The position numbers and the translations under genes were made by a program. Below the pieces are notes generated by a model that was not told the origin of the DNA, ran no database searches, and saw only the letters and a list, made by a program, of their open reading frames with translations. DNA of 64,000 nucleotides from UBA4421 sp028228615 (GTDB lineage Bacteria; Pseudomonadota; Gammaproteobacteria; Pseudomonadales; Azotimanducaceae). Location of the stretch: NCBI GenBank assembly GCA_028228615.1, contig JAOJBS010000004.1, forward strand, positions 56,303 to 120,302, given 5' to 3'. Shown here in pieces: positions 45,789 through 53,550 of this stretch. Numbering within the stretch: the first letter of the stretch is position 1; each line of letters opens with the position of its first letter.

Positions 45789-46619
45789 TCAGTCTTCAAG
45801 ATAAGATTCTTCAAAGAAAAACTTTGACAGATAATAGTGATACGCCATCGTTTTTTCAGCTATTTGGCCACGAGTAGTTTCGAAATTAAAACGGCCACGA
45901 TAATCAATATCTCGCAGAGCGCCAAAGACTGACCTAAAATCCACGAGACCAGTACCTAAGATTACATTTTCTCCAAGAGCGTTCTTATCTTTAATATGAA
46001 AATGTTTAATCCAATCATTCAACAATAAAATTTCGGACTCCAAATCAGCTCCGAGTGCAATTCTGTTGCCCGAGTCATAAACGCATGAAACGTTTTTACG
46101 ATCTACCAACTCCAAGAACGCTAACAAATCTGGTGCTGGTAAAAGTGACTCAATACATAAATTAGTTGCTTTTGATAAAAACCGGTCTGCAATCTCTTGA
46201 ATTAGAGGAACATATTGTTTGTAGGTTTCTTTGGTTAAGTCACTGCGCTCTAAGAGGGGCAGAACAATAAGTGGTATTGACAAATCCTCGCAAGCTTTAA
46301 AGAAATCAATTAATTCAACCTTATAAGTTTTATTTTGATTCGCAAGATCATGGTCAATGACATAGTCAAAGCAACAAGAATAAATTTCGACGCCATTCTC
46401 TAATCCAGCTTGCCGAATACTCTTTCTACCATCCTGCGACCAAAATGGATTACTCTTATTTGGCTGCCGCTCAACTAGTAATTCAATAAAATCTAAACCA
46501 ACCCGCCCTGCAATCTCAAACTCCTTTTGCCAATTAGACTGCGGGAAGCATTGTAATTCTCCGTTTTCTGGGAGAACAAGTCTGCCTTGAGATACCCCAA
46601 ATTTGGCAACATAATTCAT
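45789..46619 (-). CDS. Xylose-isomerase-like TIM-barrel protein (PtmF-like?)
   Basis: This 276-residue AP-endonuclease-2/xylose-isomerase-like barrel has FIELLVERQPNK near residue 46, LCIESLLPAPDLLAFLELVD (metal Glu), CVYDSGNRIALG (metal Asp), IKHFHIKDKN (metal His pair) and FNFETTRG (metal Glu). It is probably a metal-dependent sugar isomerase or epimerase. With the PtmA-like SDR two genes downstream it may play the PtmF role. It is the first gene downstream of IS copy 2, whose end lies about 35 bases before its start, so its expression may depend on read-through. Confidence 0.75.
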   Translation of the reverse strand: MNYVAKFGVSQGRLVLPENGELQCFPQSNWQKEFEIAGRVGLDFIELLVERQPNKSNPFWSQDGRKSIRQAGLENGVEIYSCCFDYVIDHDLANQNKTYKVELIDFFKACEDLSIPLIVLPLLERSDLTKETYKQYVPLIQEIADRFLSKATNLCIESLLPAPDLLAFLELVDRKNVSCVYDSGNRIALGADLESEILLLNDWIKHFHIKDKNALGENVILGTGLVDFRSVFGALRDIDYRGRFNFETTRGQIAEKTMAYHYYLSKFFFEESYLED

Positions 46620-46686
46620 TAACCTAACCTCTTCACTAAAATTTTATACATTTTGAAATGCCCCCATTCTTTGGCCACTTGTTTTG

Positions 46687-47523
46687 TTAGGTTTTCCGCA
46701 TTTCCGTTAGTCCAAAAAATGCCATTGCTGGCGTAATGTAGTTTTGTGAGCTGTGTGGTCGCTCGTCATTGTAGCGGTGTCGCCACTGCTCAATAACCAC
46801 CCGAGCTTCCATCAAGCTCGCGAAGATCTCAGCGTTCAAGCATTCCTTACGAAAGGTCCCATTAAAGCTTTCGTTACTGCCATTCTGCCACGGTTTACCG
46901 GGTTCGATGTTAGCCAGTAGAATACCGCGTCGTTAAATTTCCTTCTGTAGGGTCTCTGCTAAAAACTCCTTCCCATTGTCACACCGAAGTGCTCGTGGCG
47001 TACCGAAGCGCGTAATTAGTTCGATCAATACCGCTTTAACATGCTCGCTTCGCAGGTGACGATCAACCTTGATTGCCAAACAAAACCCTGTCGCTTCATC
47101 TTTCACCGTTAAACACCGAAGCGTTTCGGTGTTGTGGTATCGATCATGGACAAAATCCCAAGCCCACACGTCATTTCTTCACAGCGCTAAGCCGTCGAGC
47201 TTTGCGCCGGTTCGAATCTTCCGTTTGGGACGGTAGGCTGGCAAAGACAAGCCAATGCGCTGCCAAACTCGATACACGCGCTTTGGATTAACCTGCCAAC
47301 CTCGCAGTCGCAAGTAACCGCAACTCAACCGATAACCCCAAACAGGGTGCCGTCGAGCGATGATCAGTAATGCTTTAGCTAGATGCCGATCACGTTGATC
47401 CATTCGTGACTCGTAGAAGATCCCAGATCGCGGTGTCGAACACAACCATGCTGCACGTCGCTGGCTCAGTCCACGTACAACAGCCAGTTTGGCCGTGGCC
47501 CGCCTGGCGCGCGGGCTCACCAT
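46687..47523 (-). pseudogene. IS3-family orfB transposase with two in-frame stops (copy 2)
   Basis: The layout is the same as copy 1, with the DDE core intact in sequence but interrupted by TGA at 47179-47181 and TAA at 46933-46935. The shared stops mean both copies descend from an already broken element, or have been homogenised. Movement would then need transposase from another copy or stop-codon read-through. Confidence 0.88.
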
Positions 47524-47786
47524 TTTTTTGCTTGTATCTCTTTCATGACCTCAACTTCAAGGTCGCGTTCTGCAAGCAGTTTTTTGAGACGTCCGTTCTC
47601 ATCCTTGAGGCGCTTCAGTTCACGCACATCAGAAACTTCCATGTCTGCGTATTGCTTTCGCCAACGATGGATCGAAGGTTCTGATACCCCGTGCTTACGT
47701 GCTGCCTCGGCTATCGTACTCGCTTCTGCGTCTCGCAGCGCTGCTACTATTTGTTCTTCTGTAAATCGATTTCTTTTCAACTTCAT
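47517..47786 (-). CDS. IS3-family orfA (copy 2)
   Basis: This is identical in translation to orfA of copy 1: a helix-turn-helix plus leucine zipper, ending at an A7 run that overlaps orfB by seven bases. On its own it may bind the element ends and act as a transposition inhibitor. Confidence 0.9.
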   Translation of the reverse strand: MKLKRNRFTEEQIVAALRDAEASTIAEAARKHGVSEPSIHRWRKQYADMEVSDVRELKRLKDENGRLKKLLAERDLEVEVMKEIQAKKW

Positions 47787-47860
47787 TCTCCTCTGTTGAG
47801 GAAAACCTATCATATCAGTGGTCTAGAATTCAGGGCGCACTCCAATTTCACATGCGCTTT

Positions 47861-49072
47861 TCAACTGAGTATCCTCAGCAATTTAACCAATATGTCAATC
47901 TTTTCTTGAGCAACATCAAGGTCTCTATAGTTTGTTTTAAAACACATCACGCGCTCTTGAAGTCCTTCTGAAATAGGGCACAATCCGGGAACACATTTAG
48001 TTGCCCCAAAGGTTTTTCCGGCAAGAGCCGGCTCGGTGTATGGTATAGCTACAATCCCATAAAACCCATCTCCTCCCATTTCTTTGTATCGAACATAGAA
48101 TTCCTTCCAACTTAACCCAAATCGTTCGAATCCTCGATAGTCAACGCTGAAGGTGTAGTATGAATGAGTACAGTCTATAGGAGTCGCTTGAGGGATGAAC
48201 CAATCATAACCACTAGTTGCTTCAAGAAACATTTGCCCGACTTGCTGCCTTCTTCTAACAATCTCCTCAATCCTTTCTAGCTGCCCAGTGCCAATAGCAG
48301 CAGTTATATCATTCATCCTATAGTTCACACCTATCGTGTCGAATCTTTTATACGCAGGATCTTGAACAGTGCCAATAGCCAAATGAGTTCGGCCGGCATC
48401 TGCAGTCATATGTTTATAACCTATCCCTGCAAATTTTCTGGCATTAGTCGCCAAGGCCTCATCATTGGAAACTATCATGCCGCCTTCACCGCCAGCGCTG
48501 AGGTGTTTCTTAGATTCAAAAGAAAAAACACTCATATCAGCAAGAGTTCCGGCTAACTTACCCTTATAAGTAGACAAAATCGTTCTAGCACAATCATCTA
48601 CAACTTTAAGGTTATGTTTTTTAGCCAAAGACATAATTGAATCCATATCACAGGATATACCATCCCATGCAACAGTAATAATAGCCTTGGTTTTTGGTGT
48701 AATCTTCTTCTCGATCTCTTCAGCGGTAATAAGATGGGTAGATTCATTAACATCAGCAAATACTGGAACTCCACCATGATGAATAACGGCATAGGCATCC
48801 ATAATGACGGTTAACGCTGGAATGATCACCTCATCGCCATCTCCAATCCCGACTGCGTAAAGCGCGGCGTGCAGACCTGAAGTGCCGCTATTACATGCTA
48901 TTGCATACTTCATGCCCATCTTAGCTGCGAATTTTTTTTCAAATTCATTTACCCATGGATAGCCAGCGTCATGGTTCAGAAGCACCTCTAGGGCATTTTC
49001 AACTTCCGGATAAGAAAATTTGCTATCGCTCGGAATCATTTTTGTTAGAAATTCATTAAATTTGTTTTGCAC
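47861..49072 (-). CDS. DegT/DnrJ/EryC1-family sugar aminotransferase
   Basis: This PLP enzyme of about 403 residues has ACNSGTSGLHAAL, GDEVIIPALTVIMDAYAV, VDDCARTILS and FSFESKKHLSAGGEGG, which carries the PLP lysine. It aminates a 4-keto nucleotide sugar using glutamate, and is the likely LegC/PseC-type step for one of the ulosonic acids. I choose the GTG at 49072 (GGAG about 10 bases upstream; family length and start) over a far upstream ATG that would add 55 unrelated residues. IS copy 2 follows its stop. Confidence 0.88.
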   Translation of the reverse strand: MQNKFNEFLTKMIPSDSKFSYPEVENALEVLLNHDAGYPWVNEFEKKFAAKMGMKYAIACNSGTSGLHAALYAVGIGDGDEVIIPALTVIMDAYAVIHHGGVPVFADVNESTHLITAEEIEKKITPKTKAIITVAWDGISCDMDSIMSLAKKHNLKVVDDCARTILSTYKGKLAGTLADMSVFSFESKKHLSAGGEGGMIVSNDEALATNARKFAGIGYKHMTADAGRTHLAIGTVQDPAYKRFDTIGVNYRMNDITAAIGTGQLERIEEIVRRRQQVGQMFLEATSGYDWFIPQATPIDCTHSYYTFSVDYRGFERFGLSWKEFYVRYKEMGGDGFYGIVAIPYTEPALAGKTFGATKCVPGLCPISEGLQERVMCFKTNYRDLDVAQEKIDILVKLLRILS

Positions 49073-49257
49073 TTTCAATTTTCTCCGTATCCCATAAGTT
49101 TCTTTACTATGAATTTTCAATTGTTTATTTTTGCGAGAGAAAACCACACCGTATTTTATCTCTCTAATTAGAACTGAACTGCACATCTTCGTGTGAAATT
49201 TTATTCTTGAGCAATGGCCAGAGTTGGTTACCAACAAGCCTCACCACATTCGAAAAT

Positions 49258-50004
49258 TTAAGTACTGCTTTTAAAAGATTTTTCCTTTTGAAGCGCAGCC
49301 CATTCCTCATTTCGAAAAGCATTAATCATTGCTAGAGACGGATTTTCGTTTAAAAGCCGAAATATTTGTCCCCTGGAGGCGAAAGGTCCAAGCAAAATTC
49401 TTATGGCCTCGAGGATTATGTAATCCTCATGATAATCAAGAGTAAGACGACTTTCTATTCTGTCAGATACTGGTTCGCCAAGAACAATGCTCTTTAGCCC
49501 GCCTACTTGGGAAATATAAGACCACATCATTTCTGTGTCAGTATCAGCATGTGTGTTAAGGCAAGCCCTTTCAACAACACTAGCTTTAAGACTATAGCCG
49601 ACCGTAGCACCTCCTTTTGAAGACGATTGCGTAGGTGAAACCATTTCATAATTTCCTTCTACCATACATCTTATACTTCGCTTAACCTCTTCCCCACAAA
49701 AAAATGGATCGTCCGCATCAACTGTATGAAAGTAAGGTGTTTCATATTTCCTCGCACAATCGCGCCACCTCATCAATTTATTGATAGATTGCCCTCGAAA
49801 AACCTCTACTCCATGAAATTCCGCAATGTCAACTATACCTGCGTCAATTGATAAGTCAGTTGTGCAGACAATAGGTCTTAAATCGAAATAGTGACATCGC
49901 CTGATTACATGGTCTAAAACAGTTGCTTCTCCAAACGGAAGAAAACATTTACCAGGAAGCCGAGTCGATGCTGATCTGACGGTAATAAAAGCTGGGATTT
50001 TCAT
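49258..50004 (-). CDS. SpsF-like cytidylyltransferase
   Basis: This 248-residue protein of the CTP_transf_3 group opens with IPAFITVRSASTRLPGKCF, the nucleotide-binding pattern of SpsF/KdsB. Compared with the NeuA-type enzyme at 32375 it has RSASTRLPGK in place of ARGGSKG. It probably activates a second acid or keto sugar with CTP. It overlaps the acetyltransferase gene by four bases and lies upstream of the aminotransferase. Confidence 0.8.
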   Translation of the reverse strand: MKIPAFITVRSASTRLPGKCFLPFGEATVLDHVIRRCHYFDLRPIVCTTDLSIDAGIVDIAEFHGVEVFRGQSINKLMRWRDCARKYETPYFHTVDADDPFFCGEEVKRSIRCMVEGNYEMVSPTQSSSKGGATVGYSLKASVVERACLNTHADTDTEMMWSYISQVGGLKSIVLGEPVSDRIESRLTLDYHEDYIILEAIRILLGPFASRGQIFRLLNENPSLAMINAFRNEEWAALQKEKSFKSST

Positions 50005-50597
50005 GGTTTCTCTGCCTCATGCTCTGAAAATAGCTTAGACAGAAATACACAATCGCTATAGCGCTGTTCGTTAACGTACCTATAATACTTACGCATCACT
50101 CCTTCTTGCATGAAGCCGTTTCGTACTAGCCCTTTGATCGATCCAGCGTTATTCACATCGGTTTTAGCGACAATACGAGTAAGCCCTAGCACATCAAAAC
50201 CATAGCTTAGAATTATTTTAAGAGCTTTAGTAAAAATACCTCTGCCTTGGTAGTGCGGAGATAGTCCATAACCGACCTCTGCAGATAGTCGATTAGCATC
50301 TAAACTGTGGAGGCCAATAGTGCCAACCACAACAGCCTCTTGGGGAAGAAAAATAAACCAGTATTGACCCTCGCCCGACTTGGATCTATCAATTAGAGAA
50401 TTAAGATATATCCTGGTTTCATCTAAAGACAGAAATGCATCAAATTCCAAAAACTCATAGAATTTTTCTATCGTAGAATAAGCGTGCATATCCAAGAGAT
50501 ATCGTTCATTACTAGATACAGGCAATAACTCTATATCTTGACCGTTTTTTAATAAAATAGATTCTATTTGCAGCATATTATCTAAATTTTCCATCAT
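50001..50597 (-). CDS. GNAT-family N-acetyltransferase
   Basis: This 198-residue RimJ/RimL-like GNAT protein has EVGYGLSPHYQGRGIFTKAL (the acetyl-CoA pyrophosphate loop, Q/RxxGxG/A) and KTDVNNAGSIKGLVRNGF. In this setting it probably N-acetylates the amino sugar made by the nearby aminotransferase (PseH/LegH role). It overlaps its neighbours on both sides (20 bases with the epimerase gene, 4 with the SpsF-like gene), so it is firmly in the operon. Confidence 0.85.
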   Translation of the reverse strand: MMENLDNMLQIESILLKNGQDIELLPVSSNERYLLDMHAYSTIEKFYEFLEFDAFLSLDETRIYLNSLIDRSKSGEGQYWFIFLPQEAVVVGTIGLHSLDANRLSAEVGYGLSPHYQGRGIFTKALKIILSYGFDVLGLTRIVAKTDVNNAGSIKGLVRNGFMQEGVMRKYYRYVNEQRYSDCVFLSKLFSEHEAEKP

Positions 50598-51651
50598 CCA
50601 AATAATTAGTCTTCGCTAACGCGCCTAAATACCAATCAATCGTTTCATCCATACCATCGGAAATCTTATATTTTGGCTGGTAGCCTAATAACGTTTGAGC
50701 CTTTTCTATATTGGCCAGAGAATGCTTAACATCTCCACGCCTAAAATCCCTATAAACTGGCTCTCTTTTTTCTAAACCGACCGTGCCCTCAATGAGCCTC
50801 TCTTCGATCATCTGATAAAGCTCGTTAAGACTGGTGCTGTCATTCAGCGCAACATTGTATACTTGGTCAATAGCGTCATTATTGGAGGTAGTGGCTGCAA
50901 GCAGGTTAATTTGAATAGTATTATCAATATAACAAAAGTCTCTGCTAGTTGTCCCATCACCATTAATGAATACATCTTCTTTATTCAGAATACTTGCTAC
51001 CCACTTTGGTATAACTGCAGCGTACGCTCCATTAGGATCTTGTCTTTTCCCAAAGATATTAAAGTATCTCAAGCCTATGGCTTTAAAACCATACGTCGTT
51101 GCAAACACACCAGCATATATTTCATTAACAAGTTTTGTAACCGCATAAGGACTTAAAGGGTTACCAATGTTATTCTCTAATTTTGGTAAATCCGGATGAT
51201 CACCGTAGGTGGAGCTTGATGCTGCATAAACAAATCTTTTAACATTCTCATCTTTACTAGCTATAAGCATATTTAAAAATCCATCAACATTCGCTCTATT
51301 AGTATTAATAGGATCCTCAATAGACCTTGGAACTGAGCCAAGTGCCGCTTGGTGCAGCACATAATCAACGCCGAGGCACGCTTTTTTGCAATCATCTAAC
51401 TTTCTTATATCACCATTAACAAATGTAAAATTCCCACTTAAATCTTTGCCCGTTGCACTACTAGCATCCTGAATGGCCTGATCAATATTATGCTGATAGC
51501 CCGTATCAAAATTATCCAAACCTACTATCTTTTGATTAAGAATGAGTAAATTTTCTAATAGGTTAGAGCCAATAAACCCTGCTACGCCTGTTACTAGCCA
51601 AACACTTTGGTTAACCTTTAAATATTCCTGCAGTTCTTCGTATTTAGTCAT
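50578..51651 (-). CDS. wbpP: UDP-GlcNAc 4-epimerase
   Basis: This protein of about 357 residues matches P. aeruginosa WbpP/Salmonella TviC very closely in pattern: WLVTGVAGFIGSNLLENLL, VLHQAALGSVPRSIEDP, AASSSTYGDHPDLPK with the Ser/Tyr site, LSPYAVTK, LRYFNIFGKRQDPNGAYAAV. It interconverts UDP-GlcNAc and UDP-GalNAc. The next enzyme, WbpO, is encoded just upstream, giving UDP-GalNAcA. I choose the ATG at 51651, directly after the wbpO stop, in agreement with the WbpP N-terminus. Confidence 0.95.
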   Translation of the reverse strand: MTKYEELQEYLKVNQSVWLVTGVAGFIGSNLLENLLILNQKIVGLDNFDTGYQHNIDQAIQDASSATGKDLSGNFTFVNGDIRKLDDCKKACLGVDYVLHQAALGSVPRSIEDPINTNRANVDGFLNMLIASKDENVKRFVYAASSSTYGDHPDLPKLENNIGNPLSPYAVTKLVNEIYAGVFATTYGFKAIGLRYFNIFGKRQDPNGAYAAVIPKWVASILNKEDVFINGDGTTSRDFCYIDNTIQINLLAATTSNNDAIDQVYNVALNDSTSLNELYQMIEERLIEGTVGLEKREPVYRDFRRGDVKHSLANIEKAQTLLGYQPKYKISDGMDETIDWYLGALAKTNYLDDGKFR

Positions 51652-51652
51652 T

Positions 51653-52912
51653 CTATAGTCGCCCATCTGATTCATTAAACTTCAGCAGGTATTTAATGTC
51701 ATAAAGCACGTGACAATCTTTTCCGTAGCCTCTAATTTCCTCTTCAGATAGCGCTTTAAATTCATCATGTGAGACCGCTAGGACAATGGCATCATATTTT
51801 CTTTTTAGTGGTTCATCAATTGGCTTGATACTGTATTCATGCATACAGTGCTCTTTATCAACCCAAGGGTCATAGACATCCACGTTACAATTAAATCCGC
51901 TAAACTCTCGCACCAAATCGACAACTCGAGTATTTCGAATATCTGGACAGTTTTCCTTAAAGGTCAGCCCCATGATCAGTATGTTTGCATCTACCACATT
52001 AATCCGCTTTTTAATCATAAGTTTTAAGACTTGATCTGCAACATAAGAGCCCATACCGTCGTTTAACCTGCGACCAGCTAGAATCATCTCGGGGTTATAA
52101 CCAGTCTCAATTGCTTTGTGGGTTAGATAATACGGATCTACACCAATGCAGTGCCCCCCGACCAAGCCTGGGCGAAATGGAAGAAAGTTCCATTTCGTAC
52201 CCGCCGCCTTCAAAACTGCTTCAGTATCAATATCTAGTCTATTAAAAATCAGGGCCAACTCATTAACAAGAGCGATATTCACGTCTCTCTGAGTGTTTTC
52301 AATTACTTTAGCCGCTTCTGCTACTTTAATACTACTAGCCCTATGTGTTCCTGCAACTATAATCTCTAGGTAAAGCTCATCAACTAGATTGGCAATTTCC
52401 AGAGTAGAGCCGGCAGTTATCTTTTTTATGGTAGTCAAACGATGCTGTTTATCTCCTGGGTTAATTCGCTCCGGCGAGTACCCACAATAGAAATCTATAT
52501 TAAACTTTAACCCCGAATATTGCTCAAGAATTGGGACGCAGACTTCTTCAGTAGCGCCGGGGTAAACTGTTGATTCGTAGATGACAATATCACCCCGCTT
52601 AAGAAGTGAGCCCACTGTTTCACTTGATTTTTCTAGCGGTGATAGATCAGGTCTTTTGTTTTTATCAATAGGAGTAGGAACCGTAACAATAAAAATATCA
52701 CAATCTTTAATATCATCTTTGTTAGCTGTAAAGCGCAAATGGCACGCATCATTTAGCTCTTGCGCAGATGTTTCTAAAGTGGTGTCTATTCCTTTTTTAA
52801 GTTCATCAATTCTAACTTGATTGATATCAAACCCGACTACTTCACGTTTTCTGCCGAACTCTACTGCAAGAGGGAGGCCAACATATCCCAGCCCAATTAT
52901 TGCTATTTTCAT
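51653..52912 (-). CDS. wbpO: UDP-GalNAc/UDP-GlcNAc 6-dehydrogenase
   Basis: This UDP-hexosamine dehydrogenase of about 419 residues (WbpO/TviB type) has KIAIIGLGYVGLPLAVEF, IYESTVYPGATEEVC, NFLPFRPGLVGGHCIGVDPYY with the catalytic Cys, and GLTFKENCPDIRN. It oxidises UDP-GalNAc (or UDP-GlcNAc) to the uronic acid with two NAD. The start is ambiguous because ATG-AAA-AAT is repeated: Met codons end at 52912, 52921 and 52930. The longest reading would overlap the SIS gene by 44 bases and is unlikely. Confidence 0.95.
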   Translation of the reverse strand: MKIAIIGLGYVGLPLAVEFGRKREVVGFDINQVRIDELKKGIDTTLETSAQELNDACHLRFTANKDDIKDCDIFIVTVPTPIDKNKRPDLSPLEKSSETVGSLLKRGDIVIYESTVYPGATEEVCVPILEQYSGLKFNIDFYCGYSPERINPGDKQHRLTTIKKITAGSTLEIANLVDELYLEIIVAGTHRASSIKVAEAAKVIENTQRDVNIALVNELALIFNRLDIDTEAVLKAAGTKWNFLPFRPGLVGGHCIGVDPYYLTHKAIETGYNPEMILAGRRLNDGMGSYVADQVLKLMIKKRINVVDANILIMGLTFKENCPDIRNTRVVDLVREFSGFNCNVDVYDPWVDKEHCMHEYSIKPIDEPLKRKYDAIVLAVSHDEFKALSEEEIRGYGKDCHVLYDIKYLLKFNESDGRL

Positions 52913-52936
52913 ATTTTTCATATTTTTCATATTTTC
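52910..52936. repeat. 9-bp tandem repeat across the wbpO start
   Basis: The unit catattttt (atgaaaaat on the coding strand) occurs three times in tandem, giving three in-frame ATG codons 9 bases apart, each a possible start. Slippage would add or remove whole Met-Lys-Asn units without breaking the frame. Confidence 0.85.
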
Positions 52937-52952
52937 AGCGAACCTTGACACA

Positions 52953-53540
52953 CTACAATCGCTGACCTCCAAAAATAGCCTCTTCCACAAGACCACAAAT
53001 TACATGTCCAATTAAAATATGACATTCTTGGATTCGAGCAGTATCGTTGGAAGGAATATTCAACGCTATTGCGTCATCAGCTAATTTGCCTCTTCCAGAA
53101 CCCGTCAACACCACGGTAAAAACTTTTTTGATCTTCGCTGCATCCAATGCTTTTAAGATATTAGAACTATTCCCACTAGTGGTAATGGCAATAATTACAT
53201 CGATCGGGTTCGCTATGGCCTCAATTTCTCTCGAAAATACATTGTCATATCCATAATCATTCCCTATAGCCGTCATAGCAGAACTATTTGTGCCCAAAGC
53301 AATGGACGCTAATCCTGGACGATCAAATAGAAATCTTGAAGTAAATTCTGCAGATAAGTGCTGGGCATCCGCAAAGCTCCCACCATTGCCACAAAAGATA
53401 ATTTTACCGCCGATCTCTAACGACTCTACGCATTTGGATGCCAGATCCACTATTTTCGAAATCAATAGATCATCATCAAGCAATTGTGTTTTTACTTTAA
53501 TTGAAGCATTTATTGATTCTTTTACAGCTGCAATAGTCAT
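52953..53540 (-). CDS. SIS-domain phosphosugar isomerase (GmhA-like)
   Basis: This 195-residue SIS-fold protein has FCGNGGSFADAQHLSAEF, close to the GmhA motif GNGGSxxDAQHF/LAAEL. AITTSGNSSNIL and ECHILIGHVICGLVE match the metal and active-site segments of sedoheptulose-7-phosphate isomerase. It should make D-glycero-D-manno-heptose 7-phosphate. The NeuB-TIM fusion gene ends about 10 bases upstream of it, and the remaining heptose genes (kinase, guanylyltransferase, phosphatase) lie just beyond. Confidence 0.88.
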   Translation of the reverse strand: MTIAAVKESINASIKVKTQLLDDDLLISKIVDLASKCVESLEIGGKIIFCGNGGSFADAQHLSAEFTSRFLFDRPGLASIALGTNSSAMTAIGNDYGYDNVFSREIEAIANPIDVIIAITTSGNSSNILKALDAAKIKKVFTVVLTGSGRGKLADDAIALNIPSNDTARIQECHILIGHVICGLVEEAIFGGQRL

Positions 53541-53550
53541 AGATCCATCC

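Larger units (their letters stand above)
46654..47844 (-). mobile_element. IS3-family element, copy 2, with 4-bp target duplication
   Basis: This 1,191-bp element is the same length and orientation as copy 1 at 20197 and, as far as I can compare, nearly identical. It is flanked by the direct repeat attt (46650-46653 and 47845-47848), as expected for the IS407 group of the IS3 family (4-bp duplications). It sits between the aminotransferase stop (17 bases away) and the TIM-barrel start without breaking either gene. Confidence 0.93.

Noticed and set aside
47820..48140. tRNA-like ttcgaatcc motif near 48126
   Set aside because: It falls inside the conserved aminotransferase gene and no cloverleaf surrounds it.
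49073..49237. Upstream extension of the aminotransferase to an ATG at 49237
   Set aside because: The extra 55 residues do not resemble the family, while the GTG at 49072 has a ribosome site and gives normal length.
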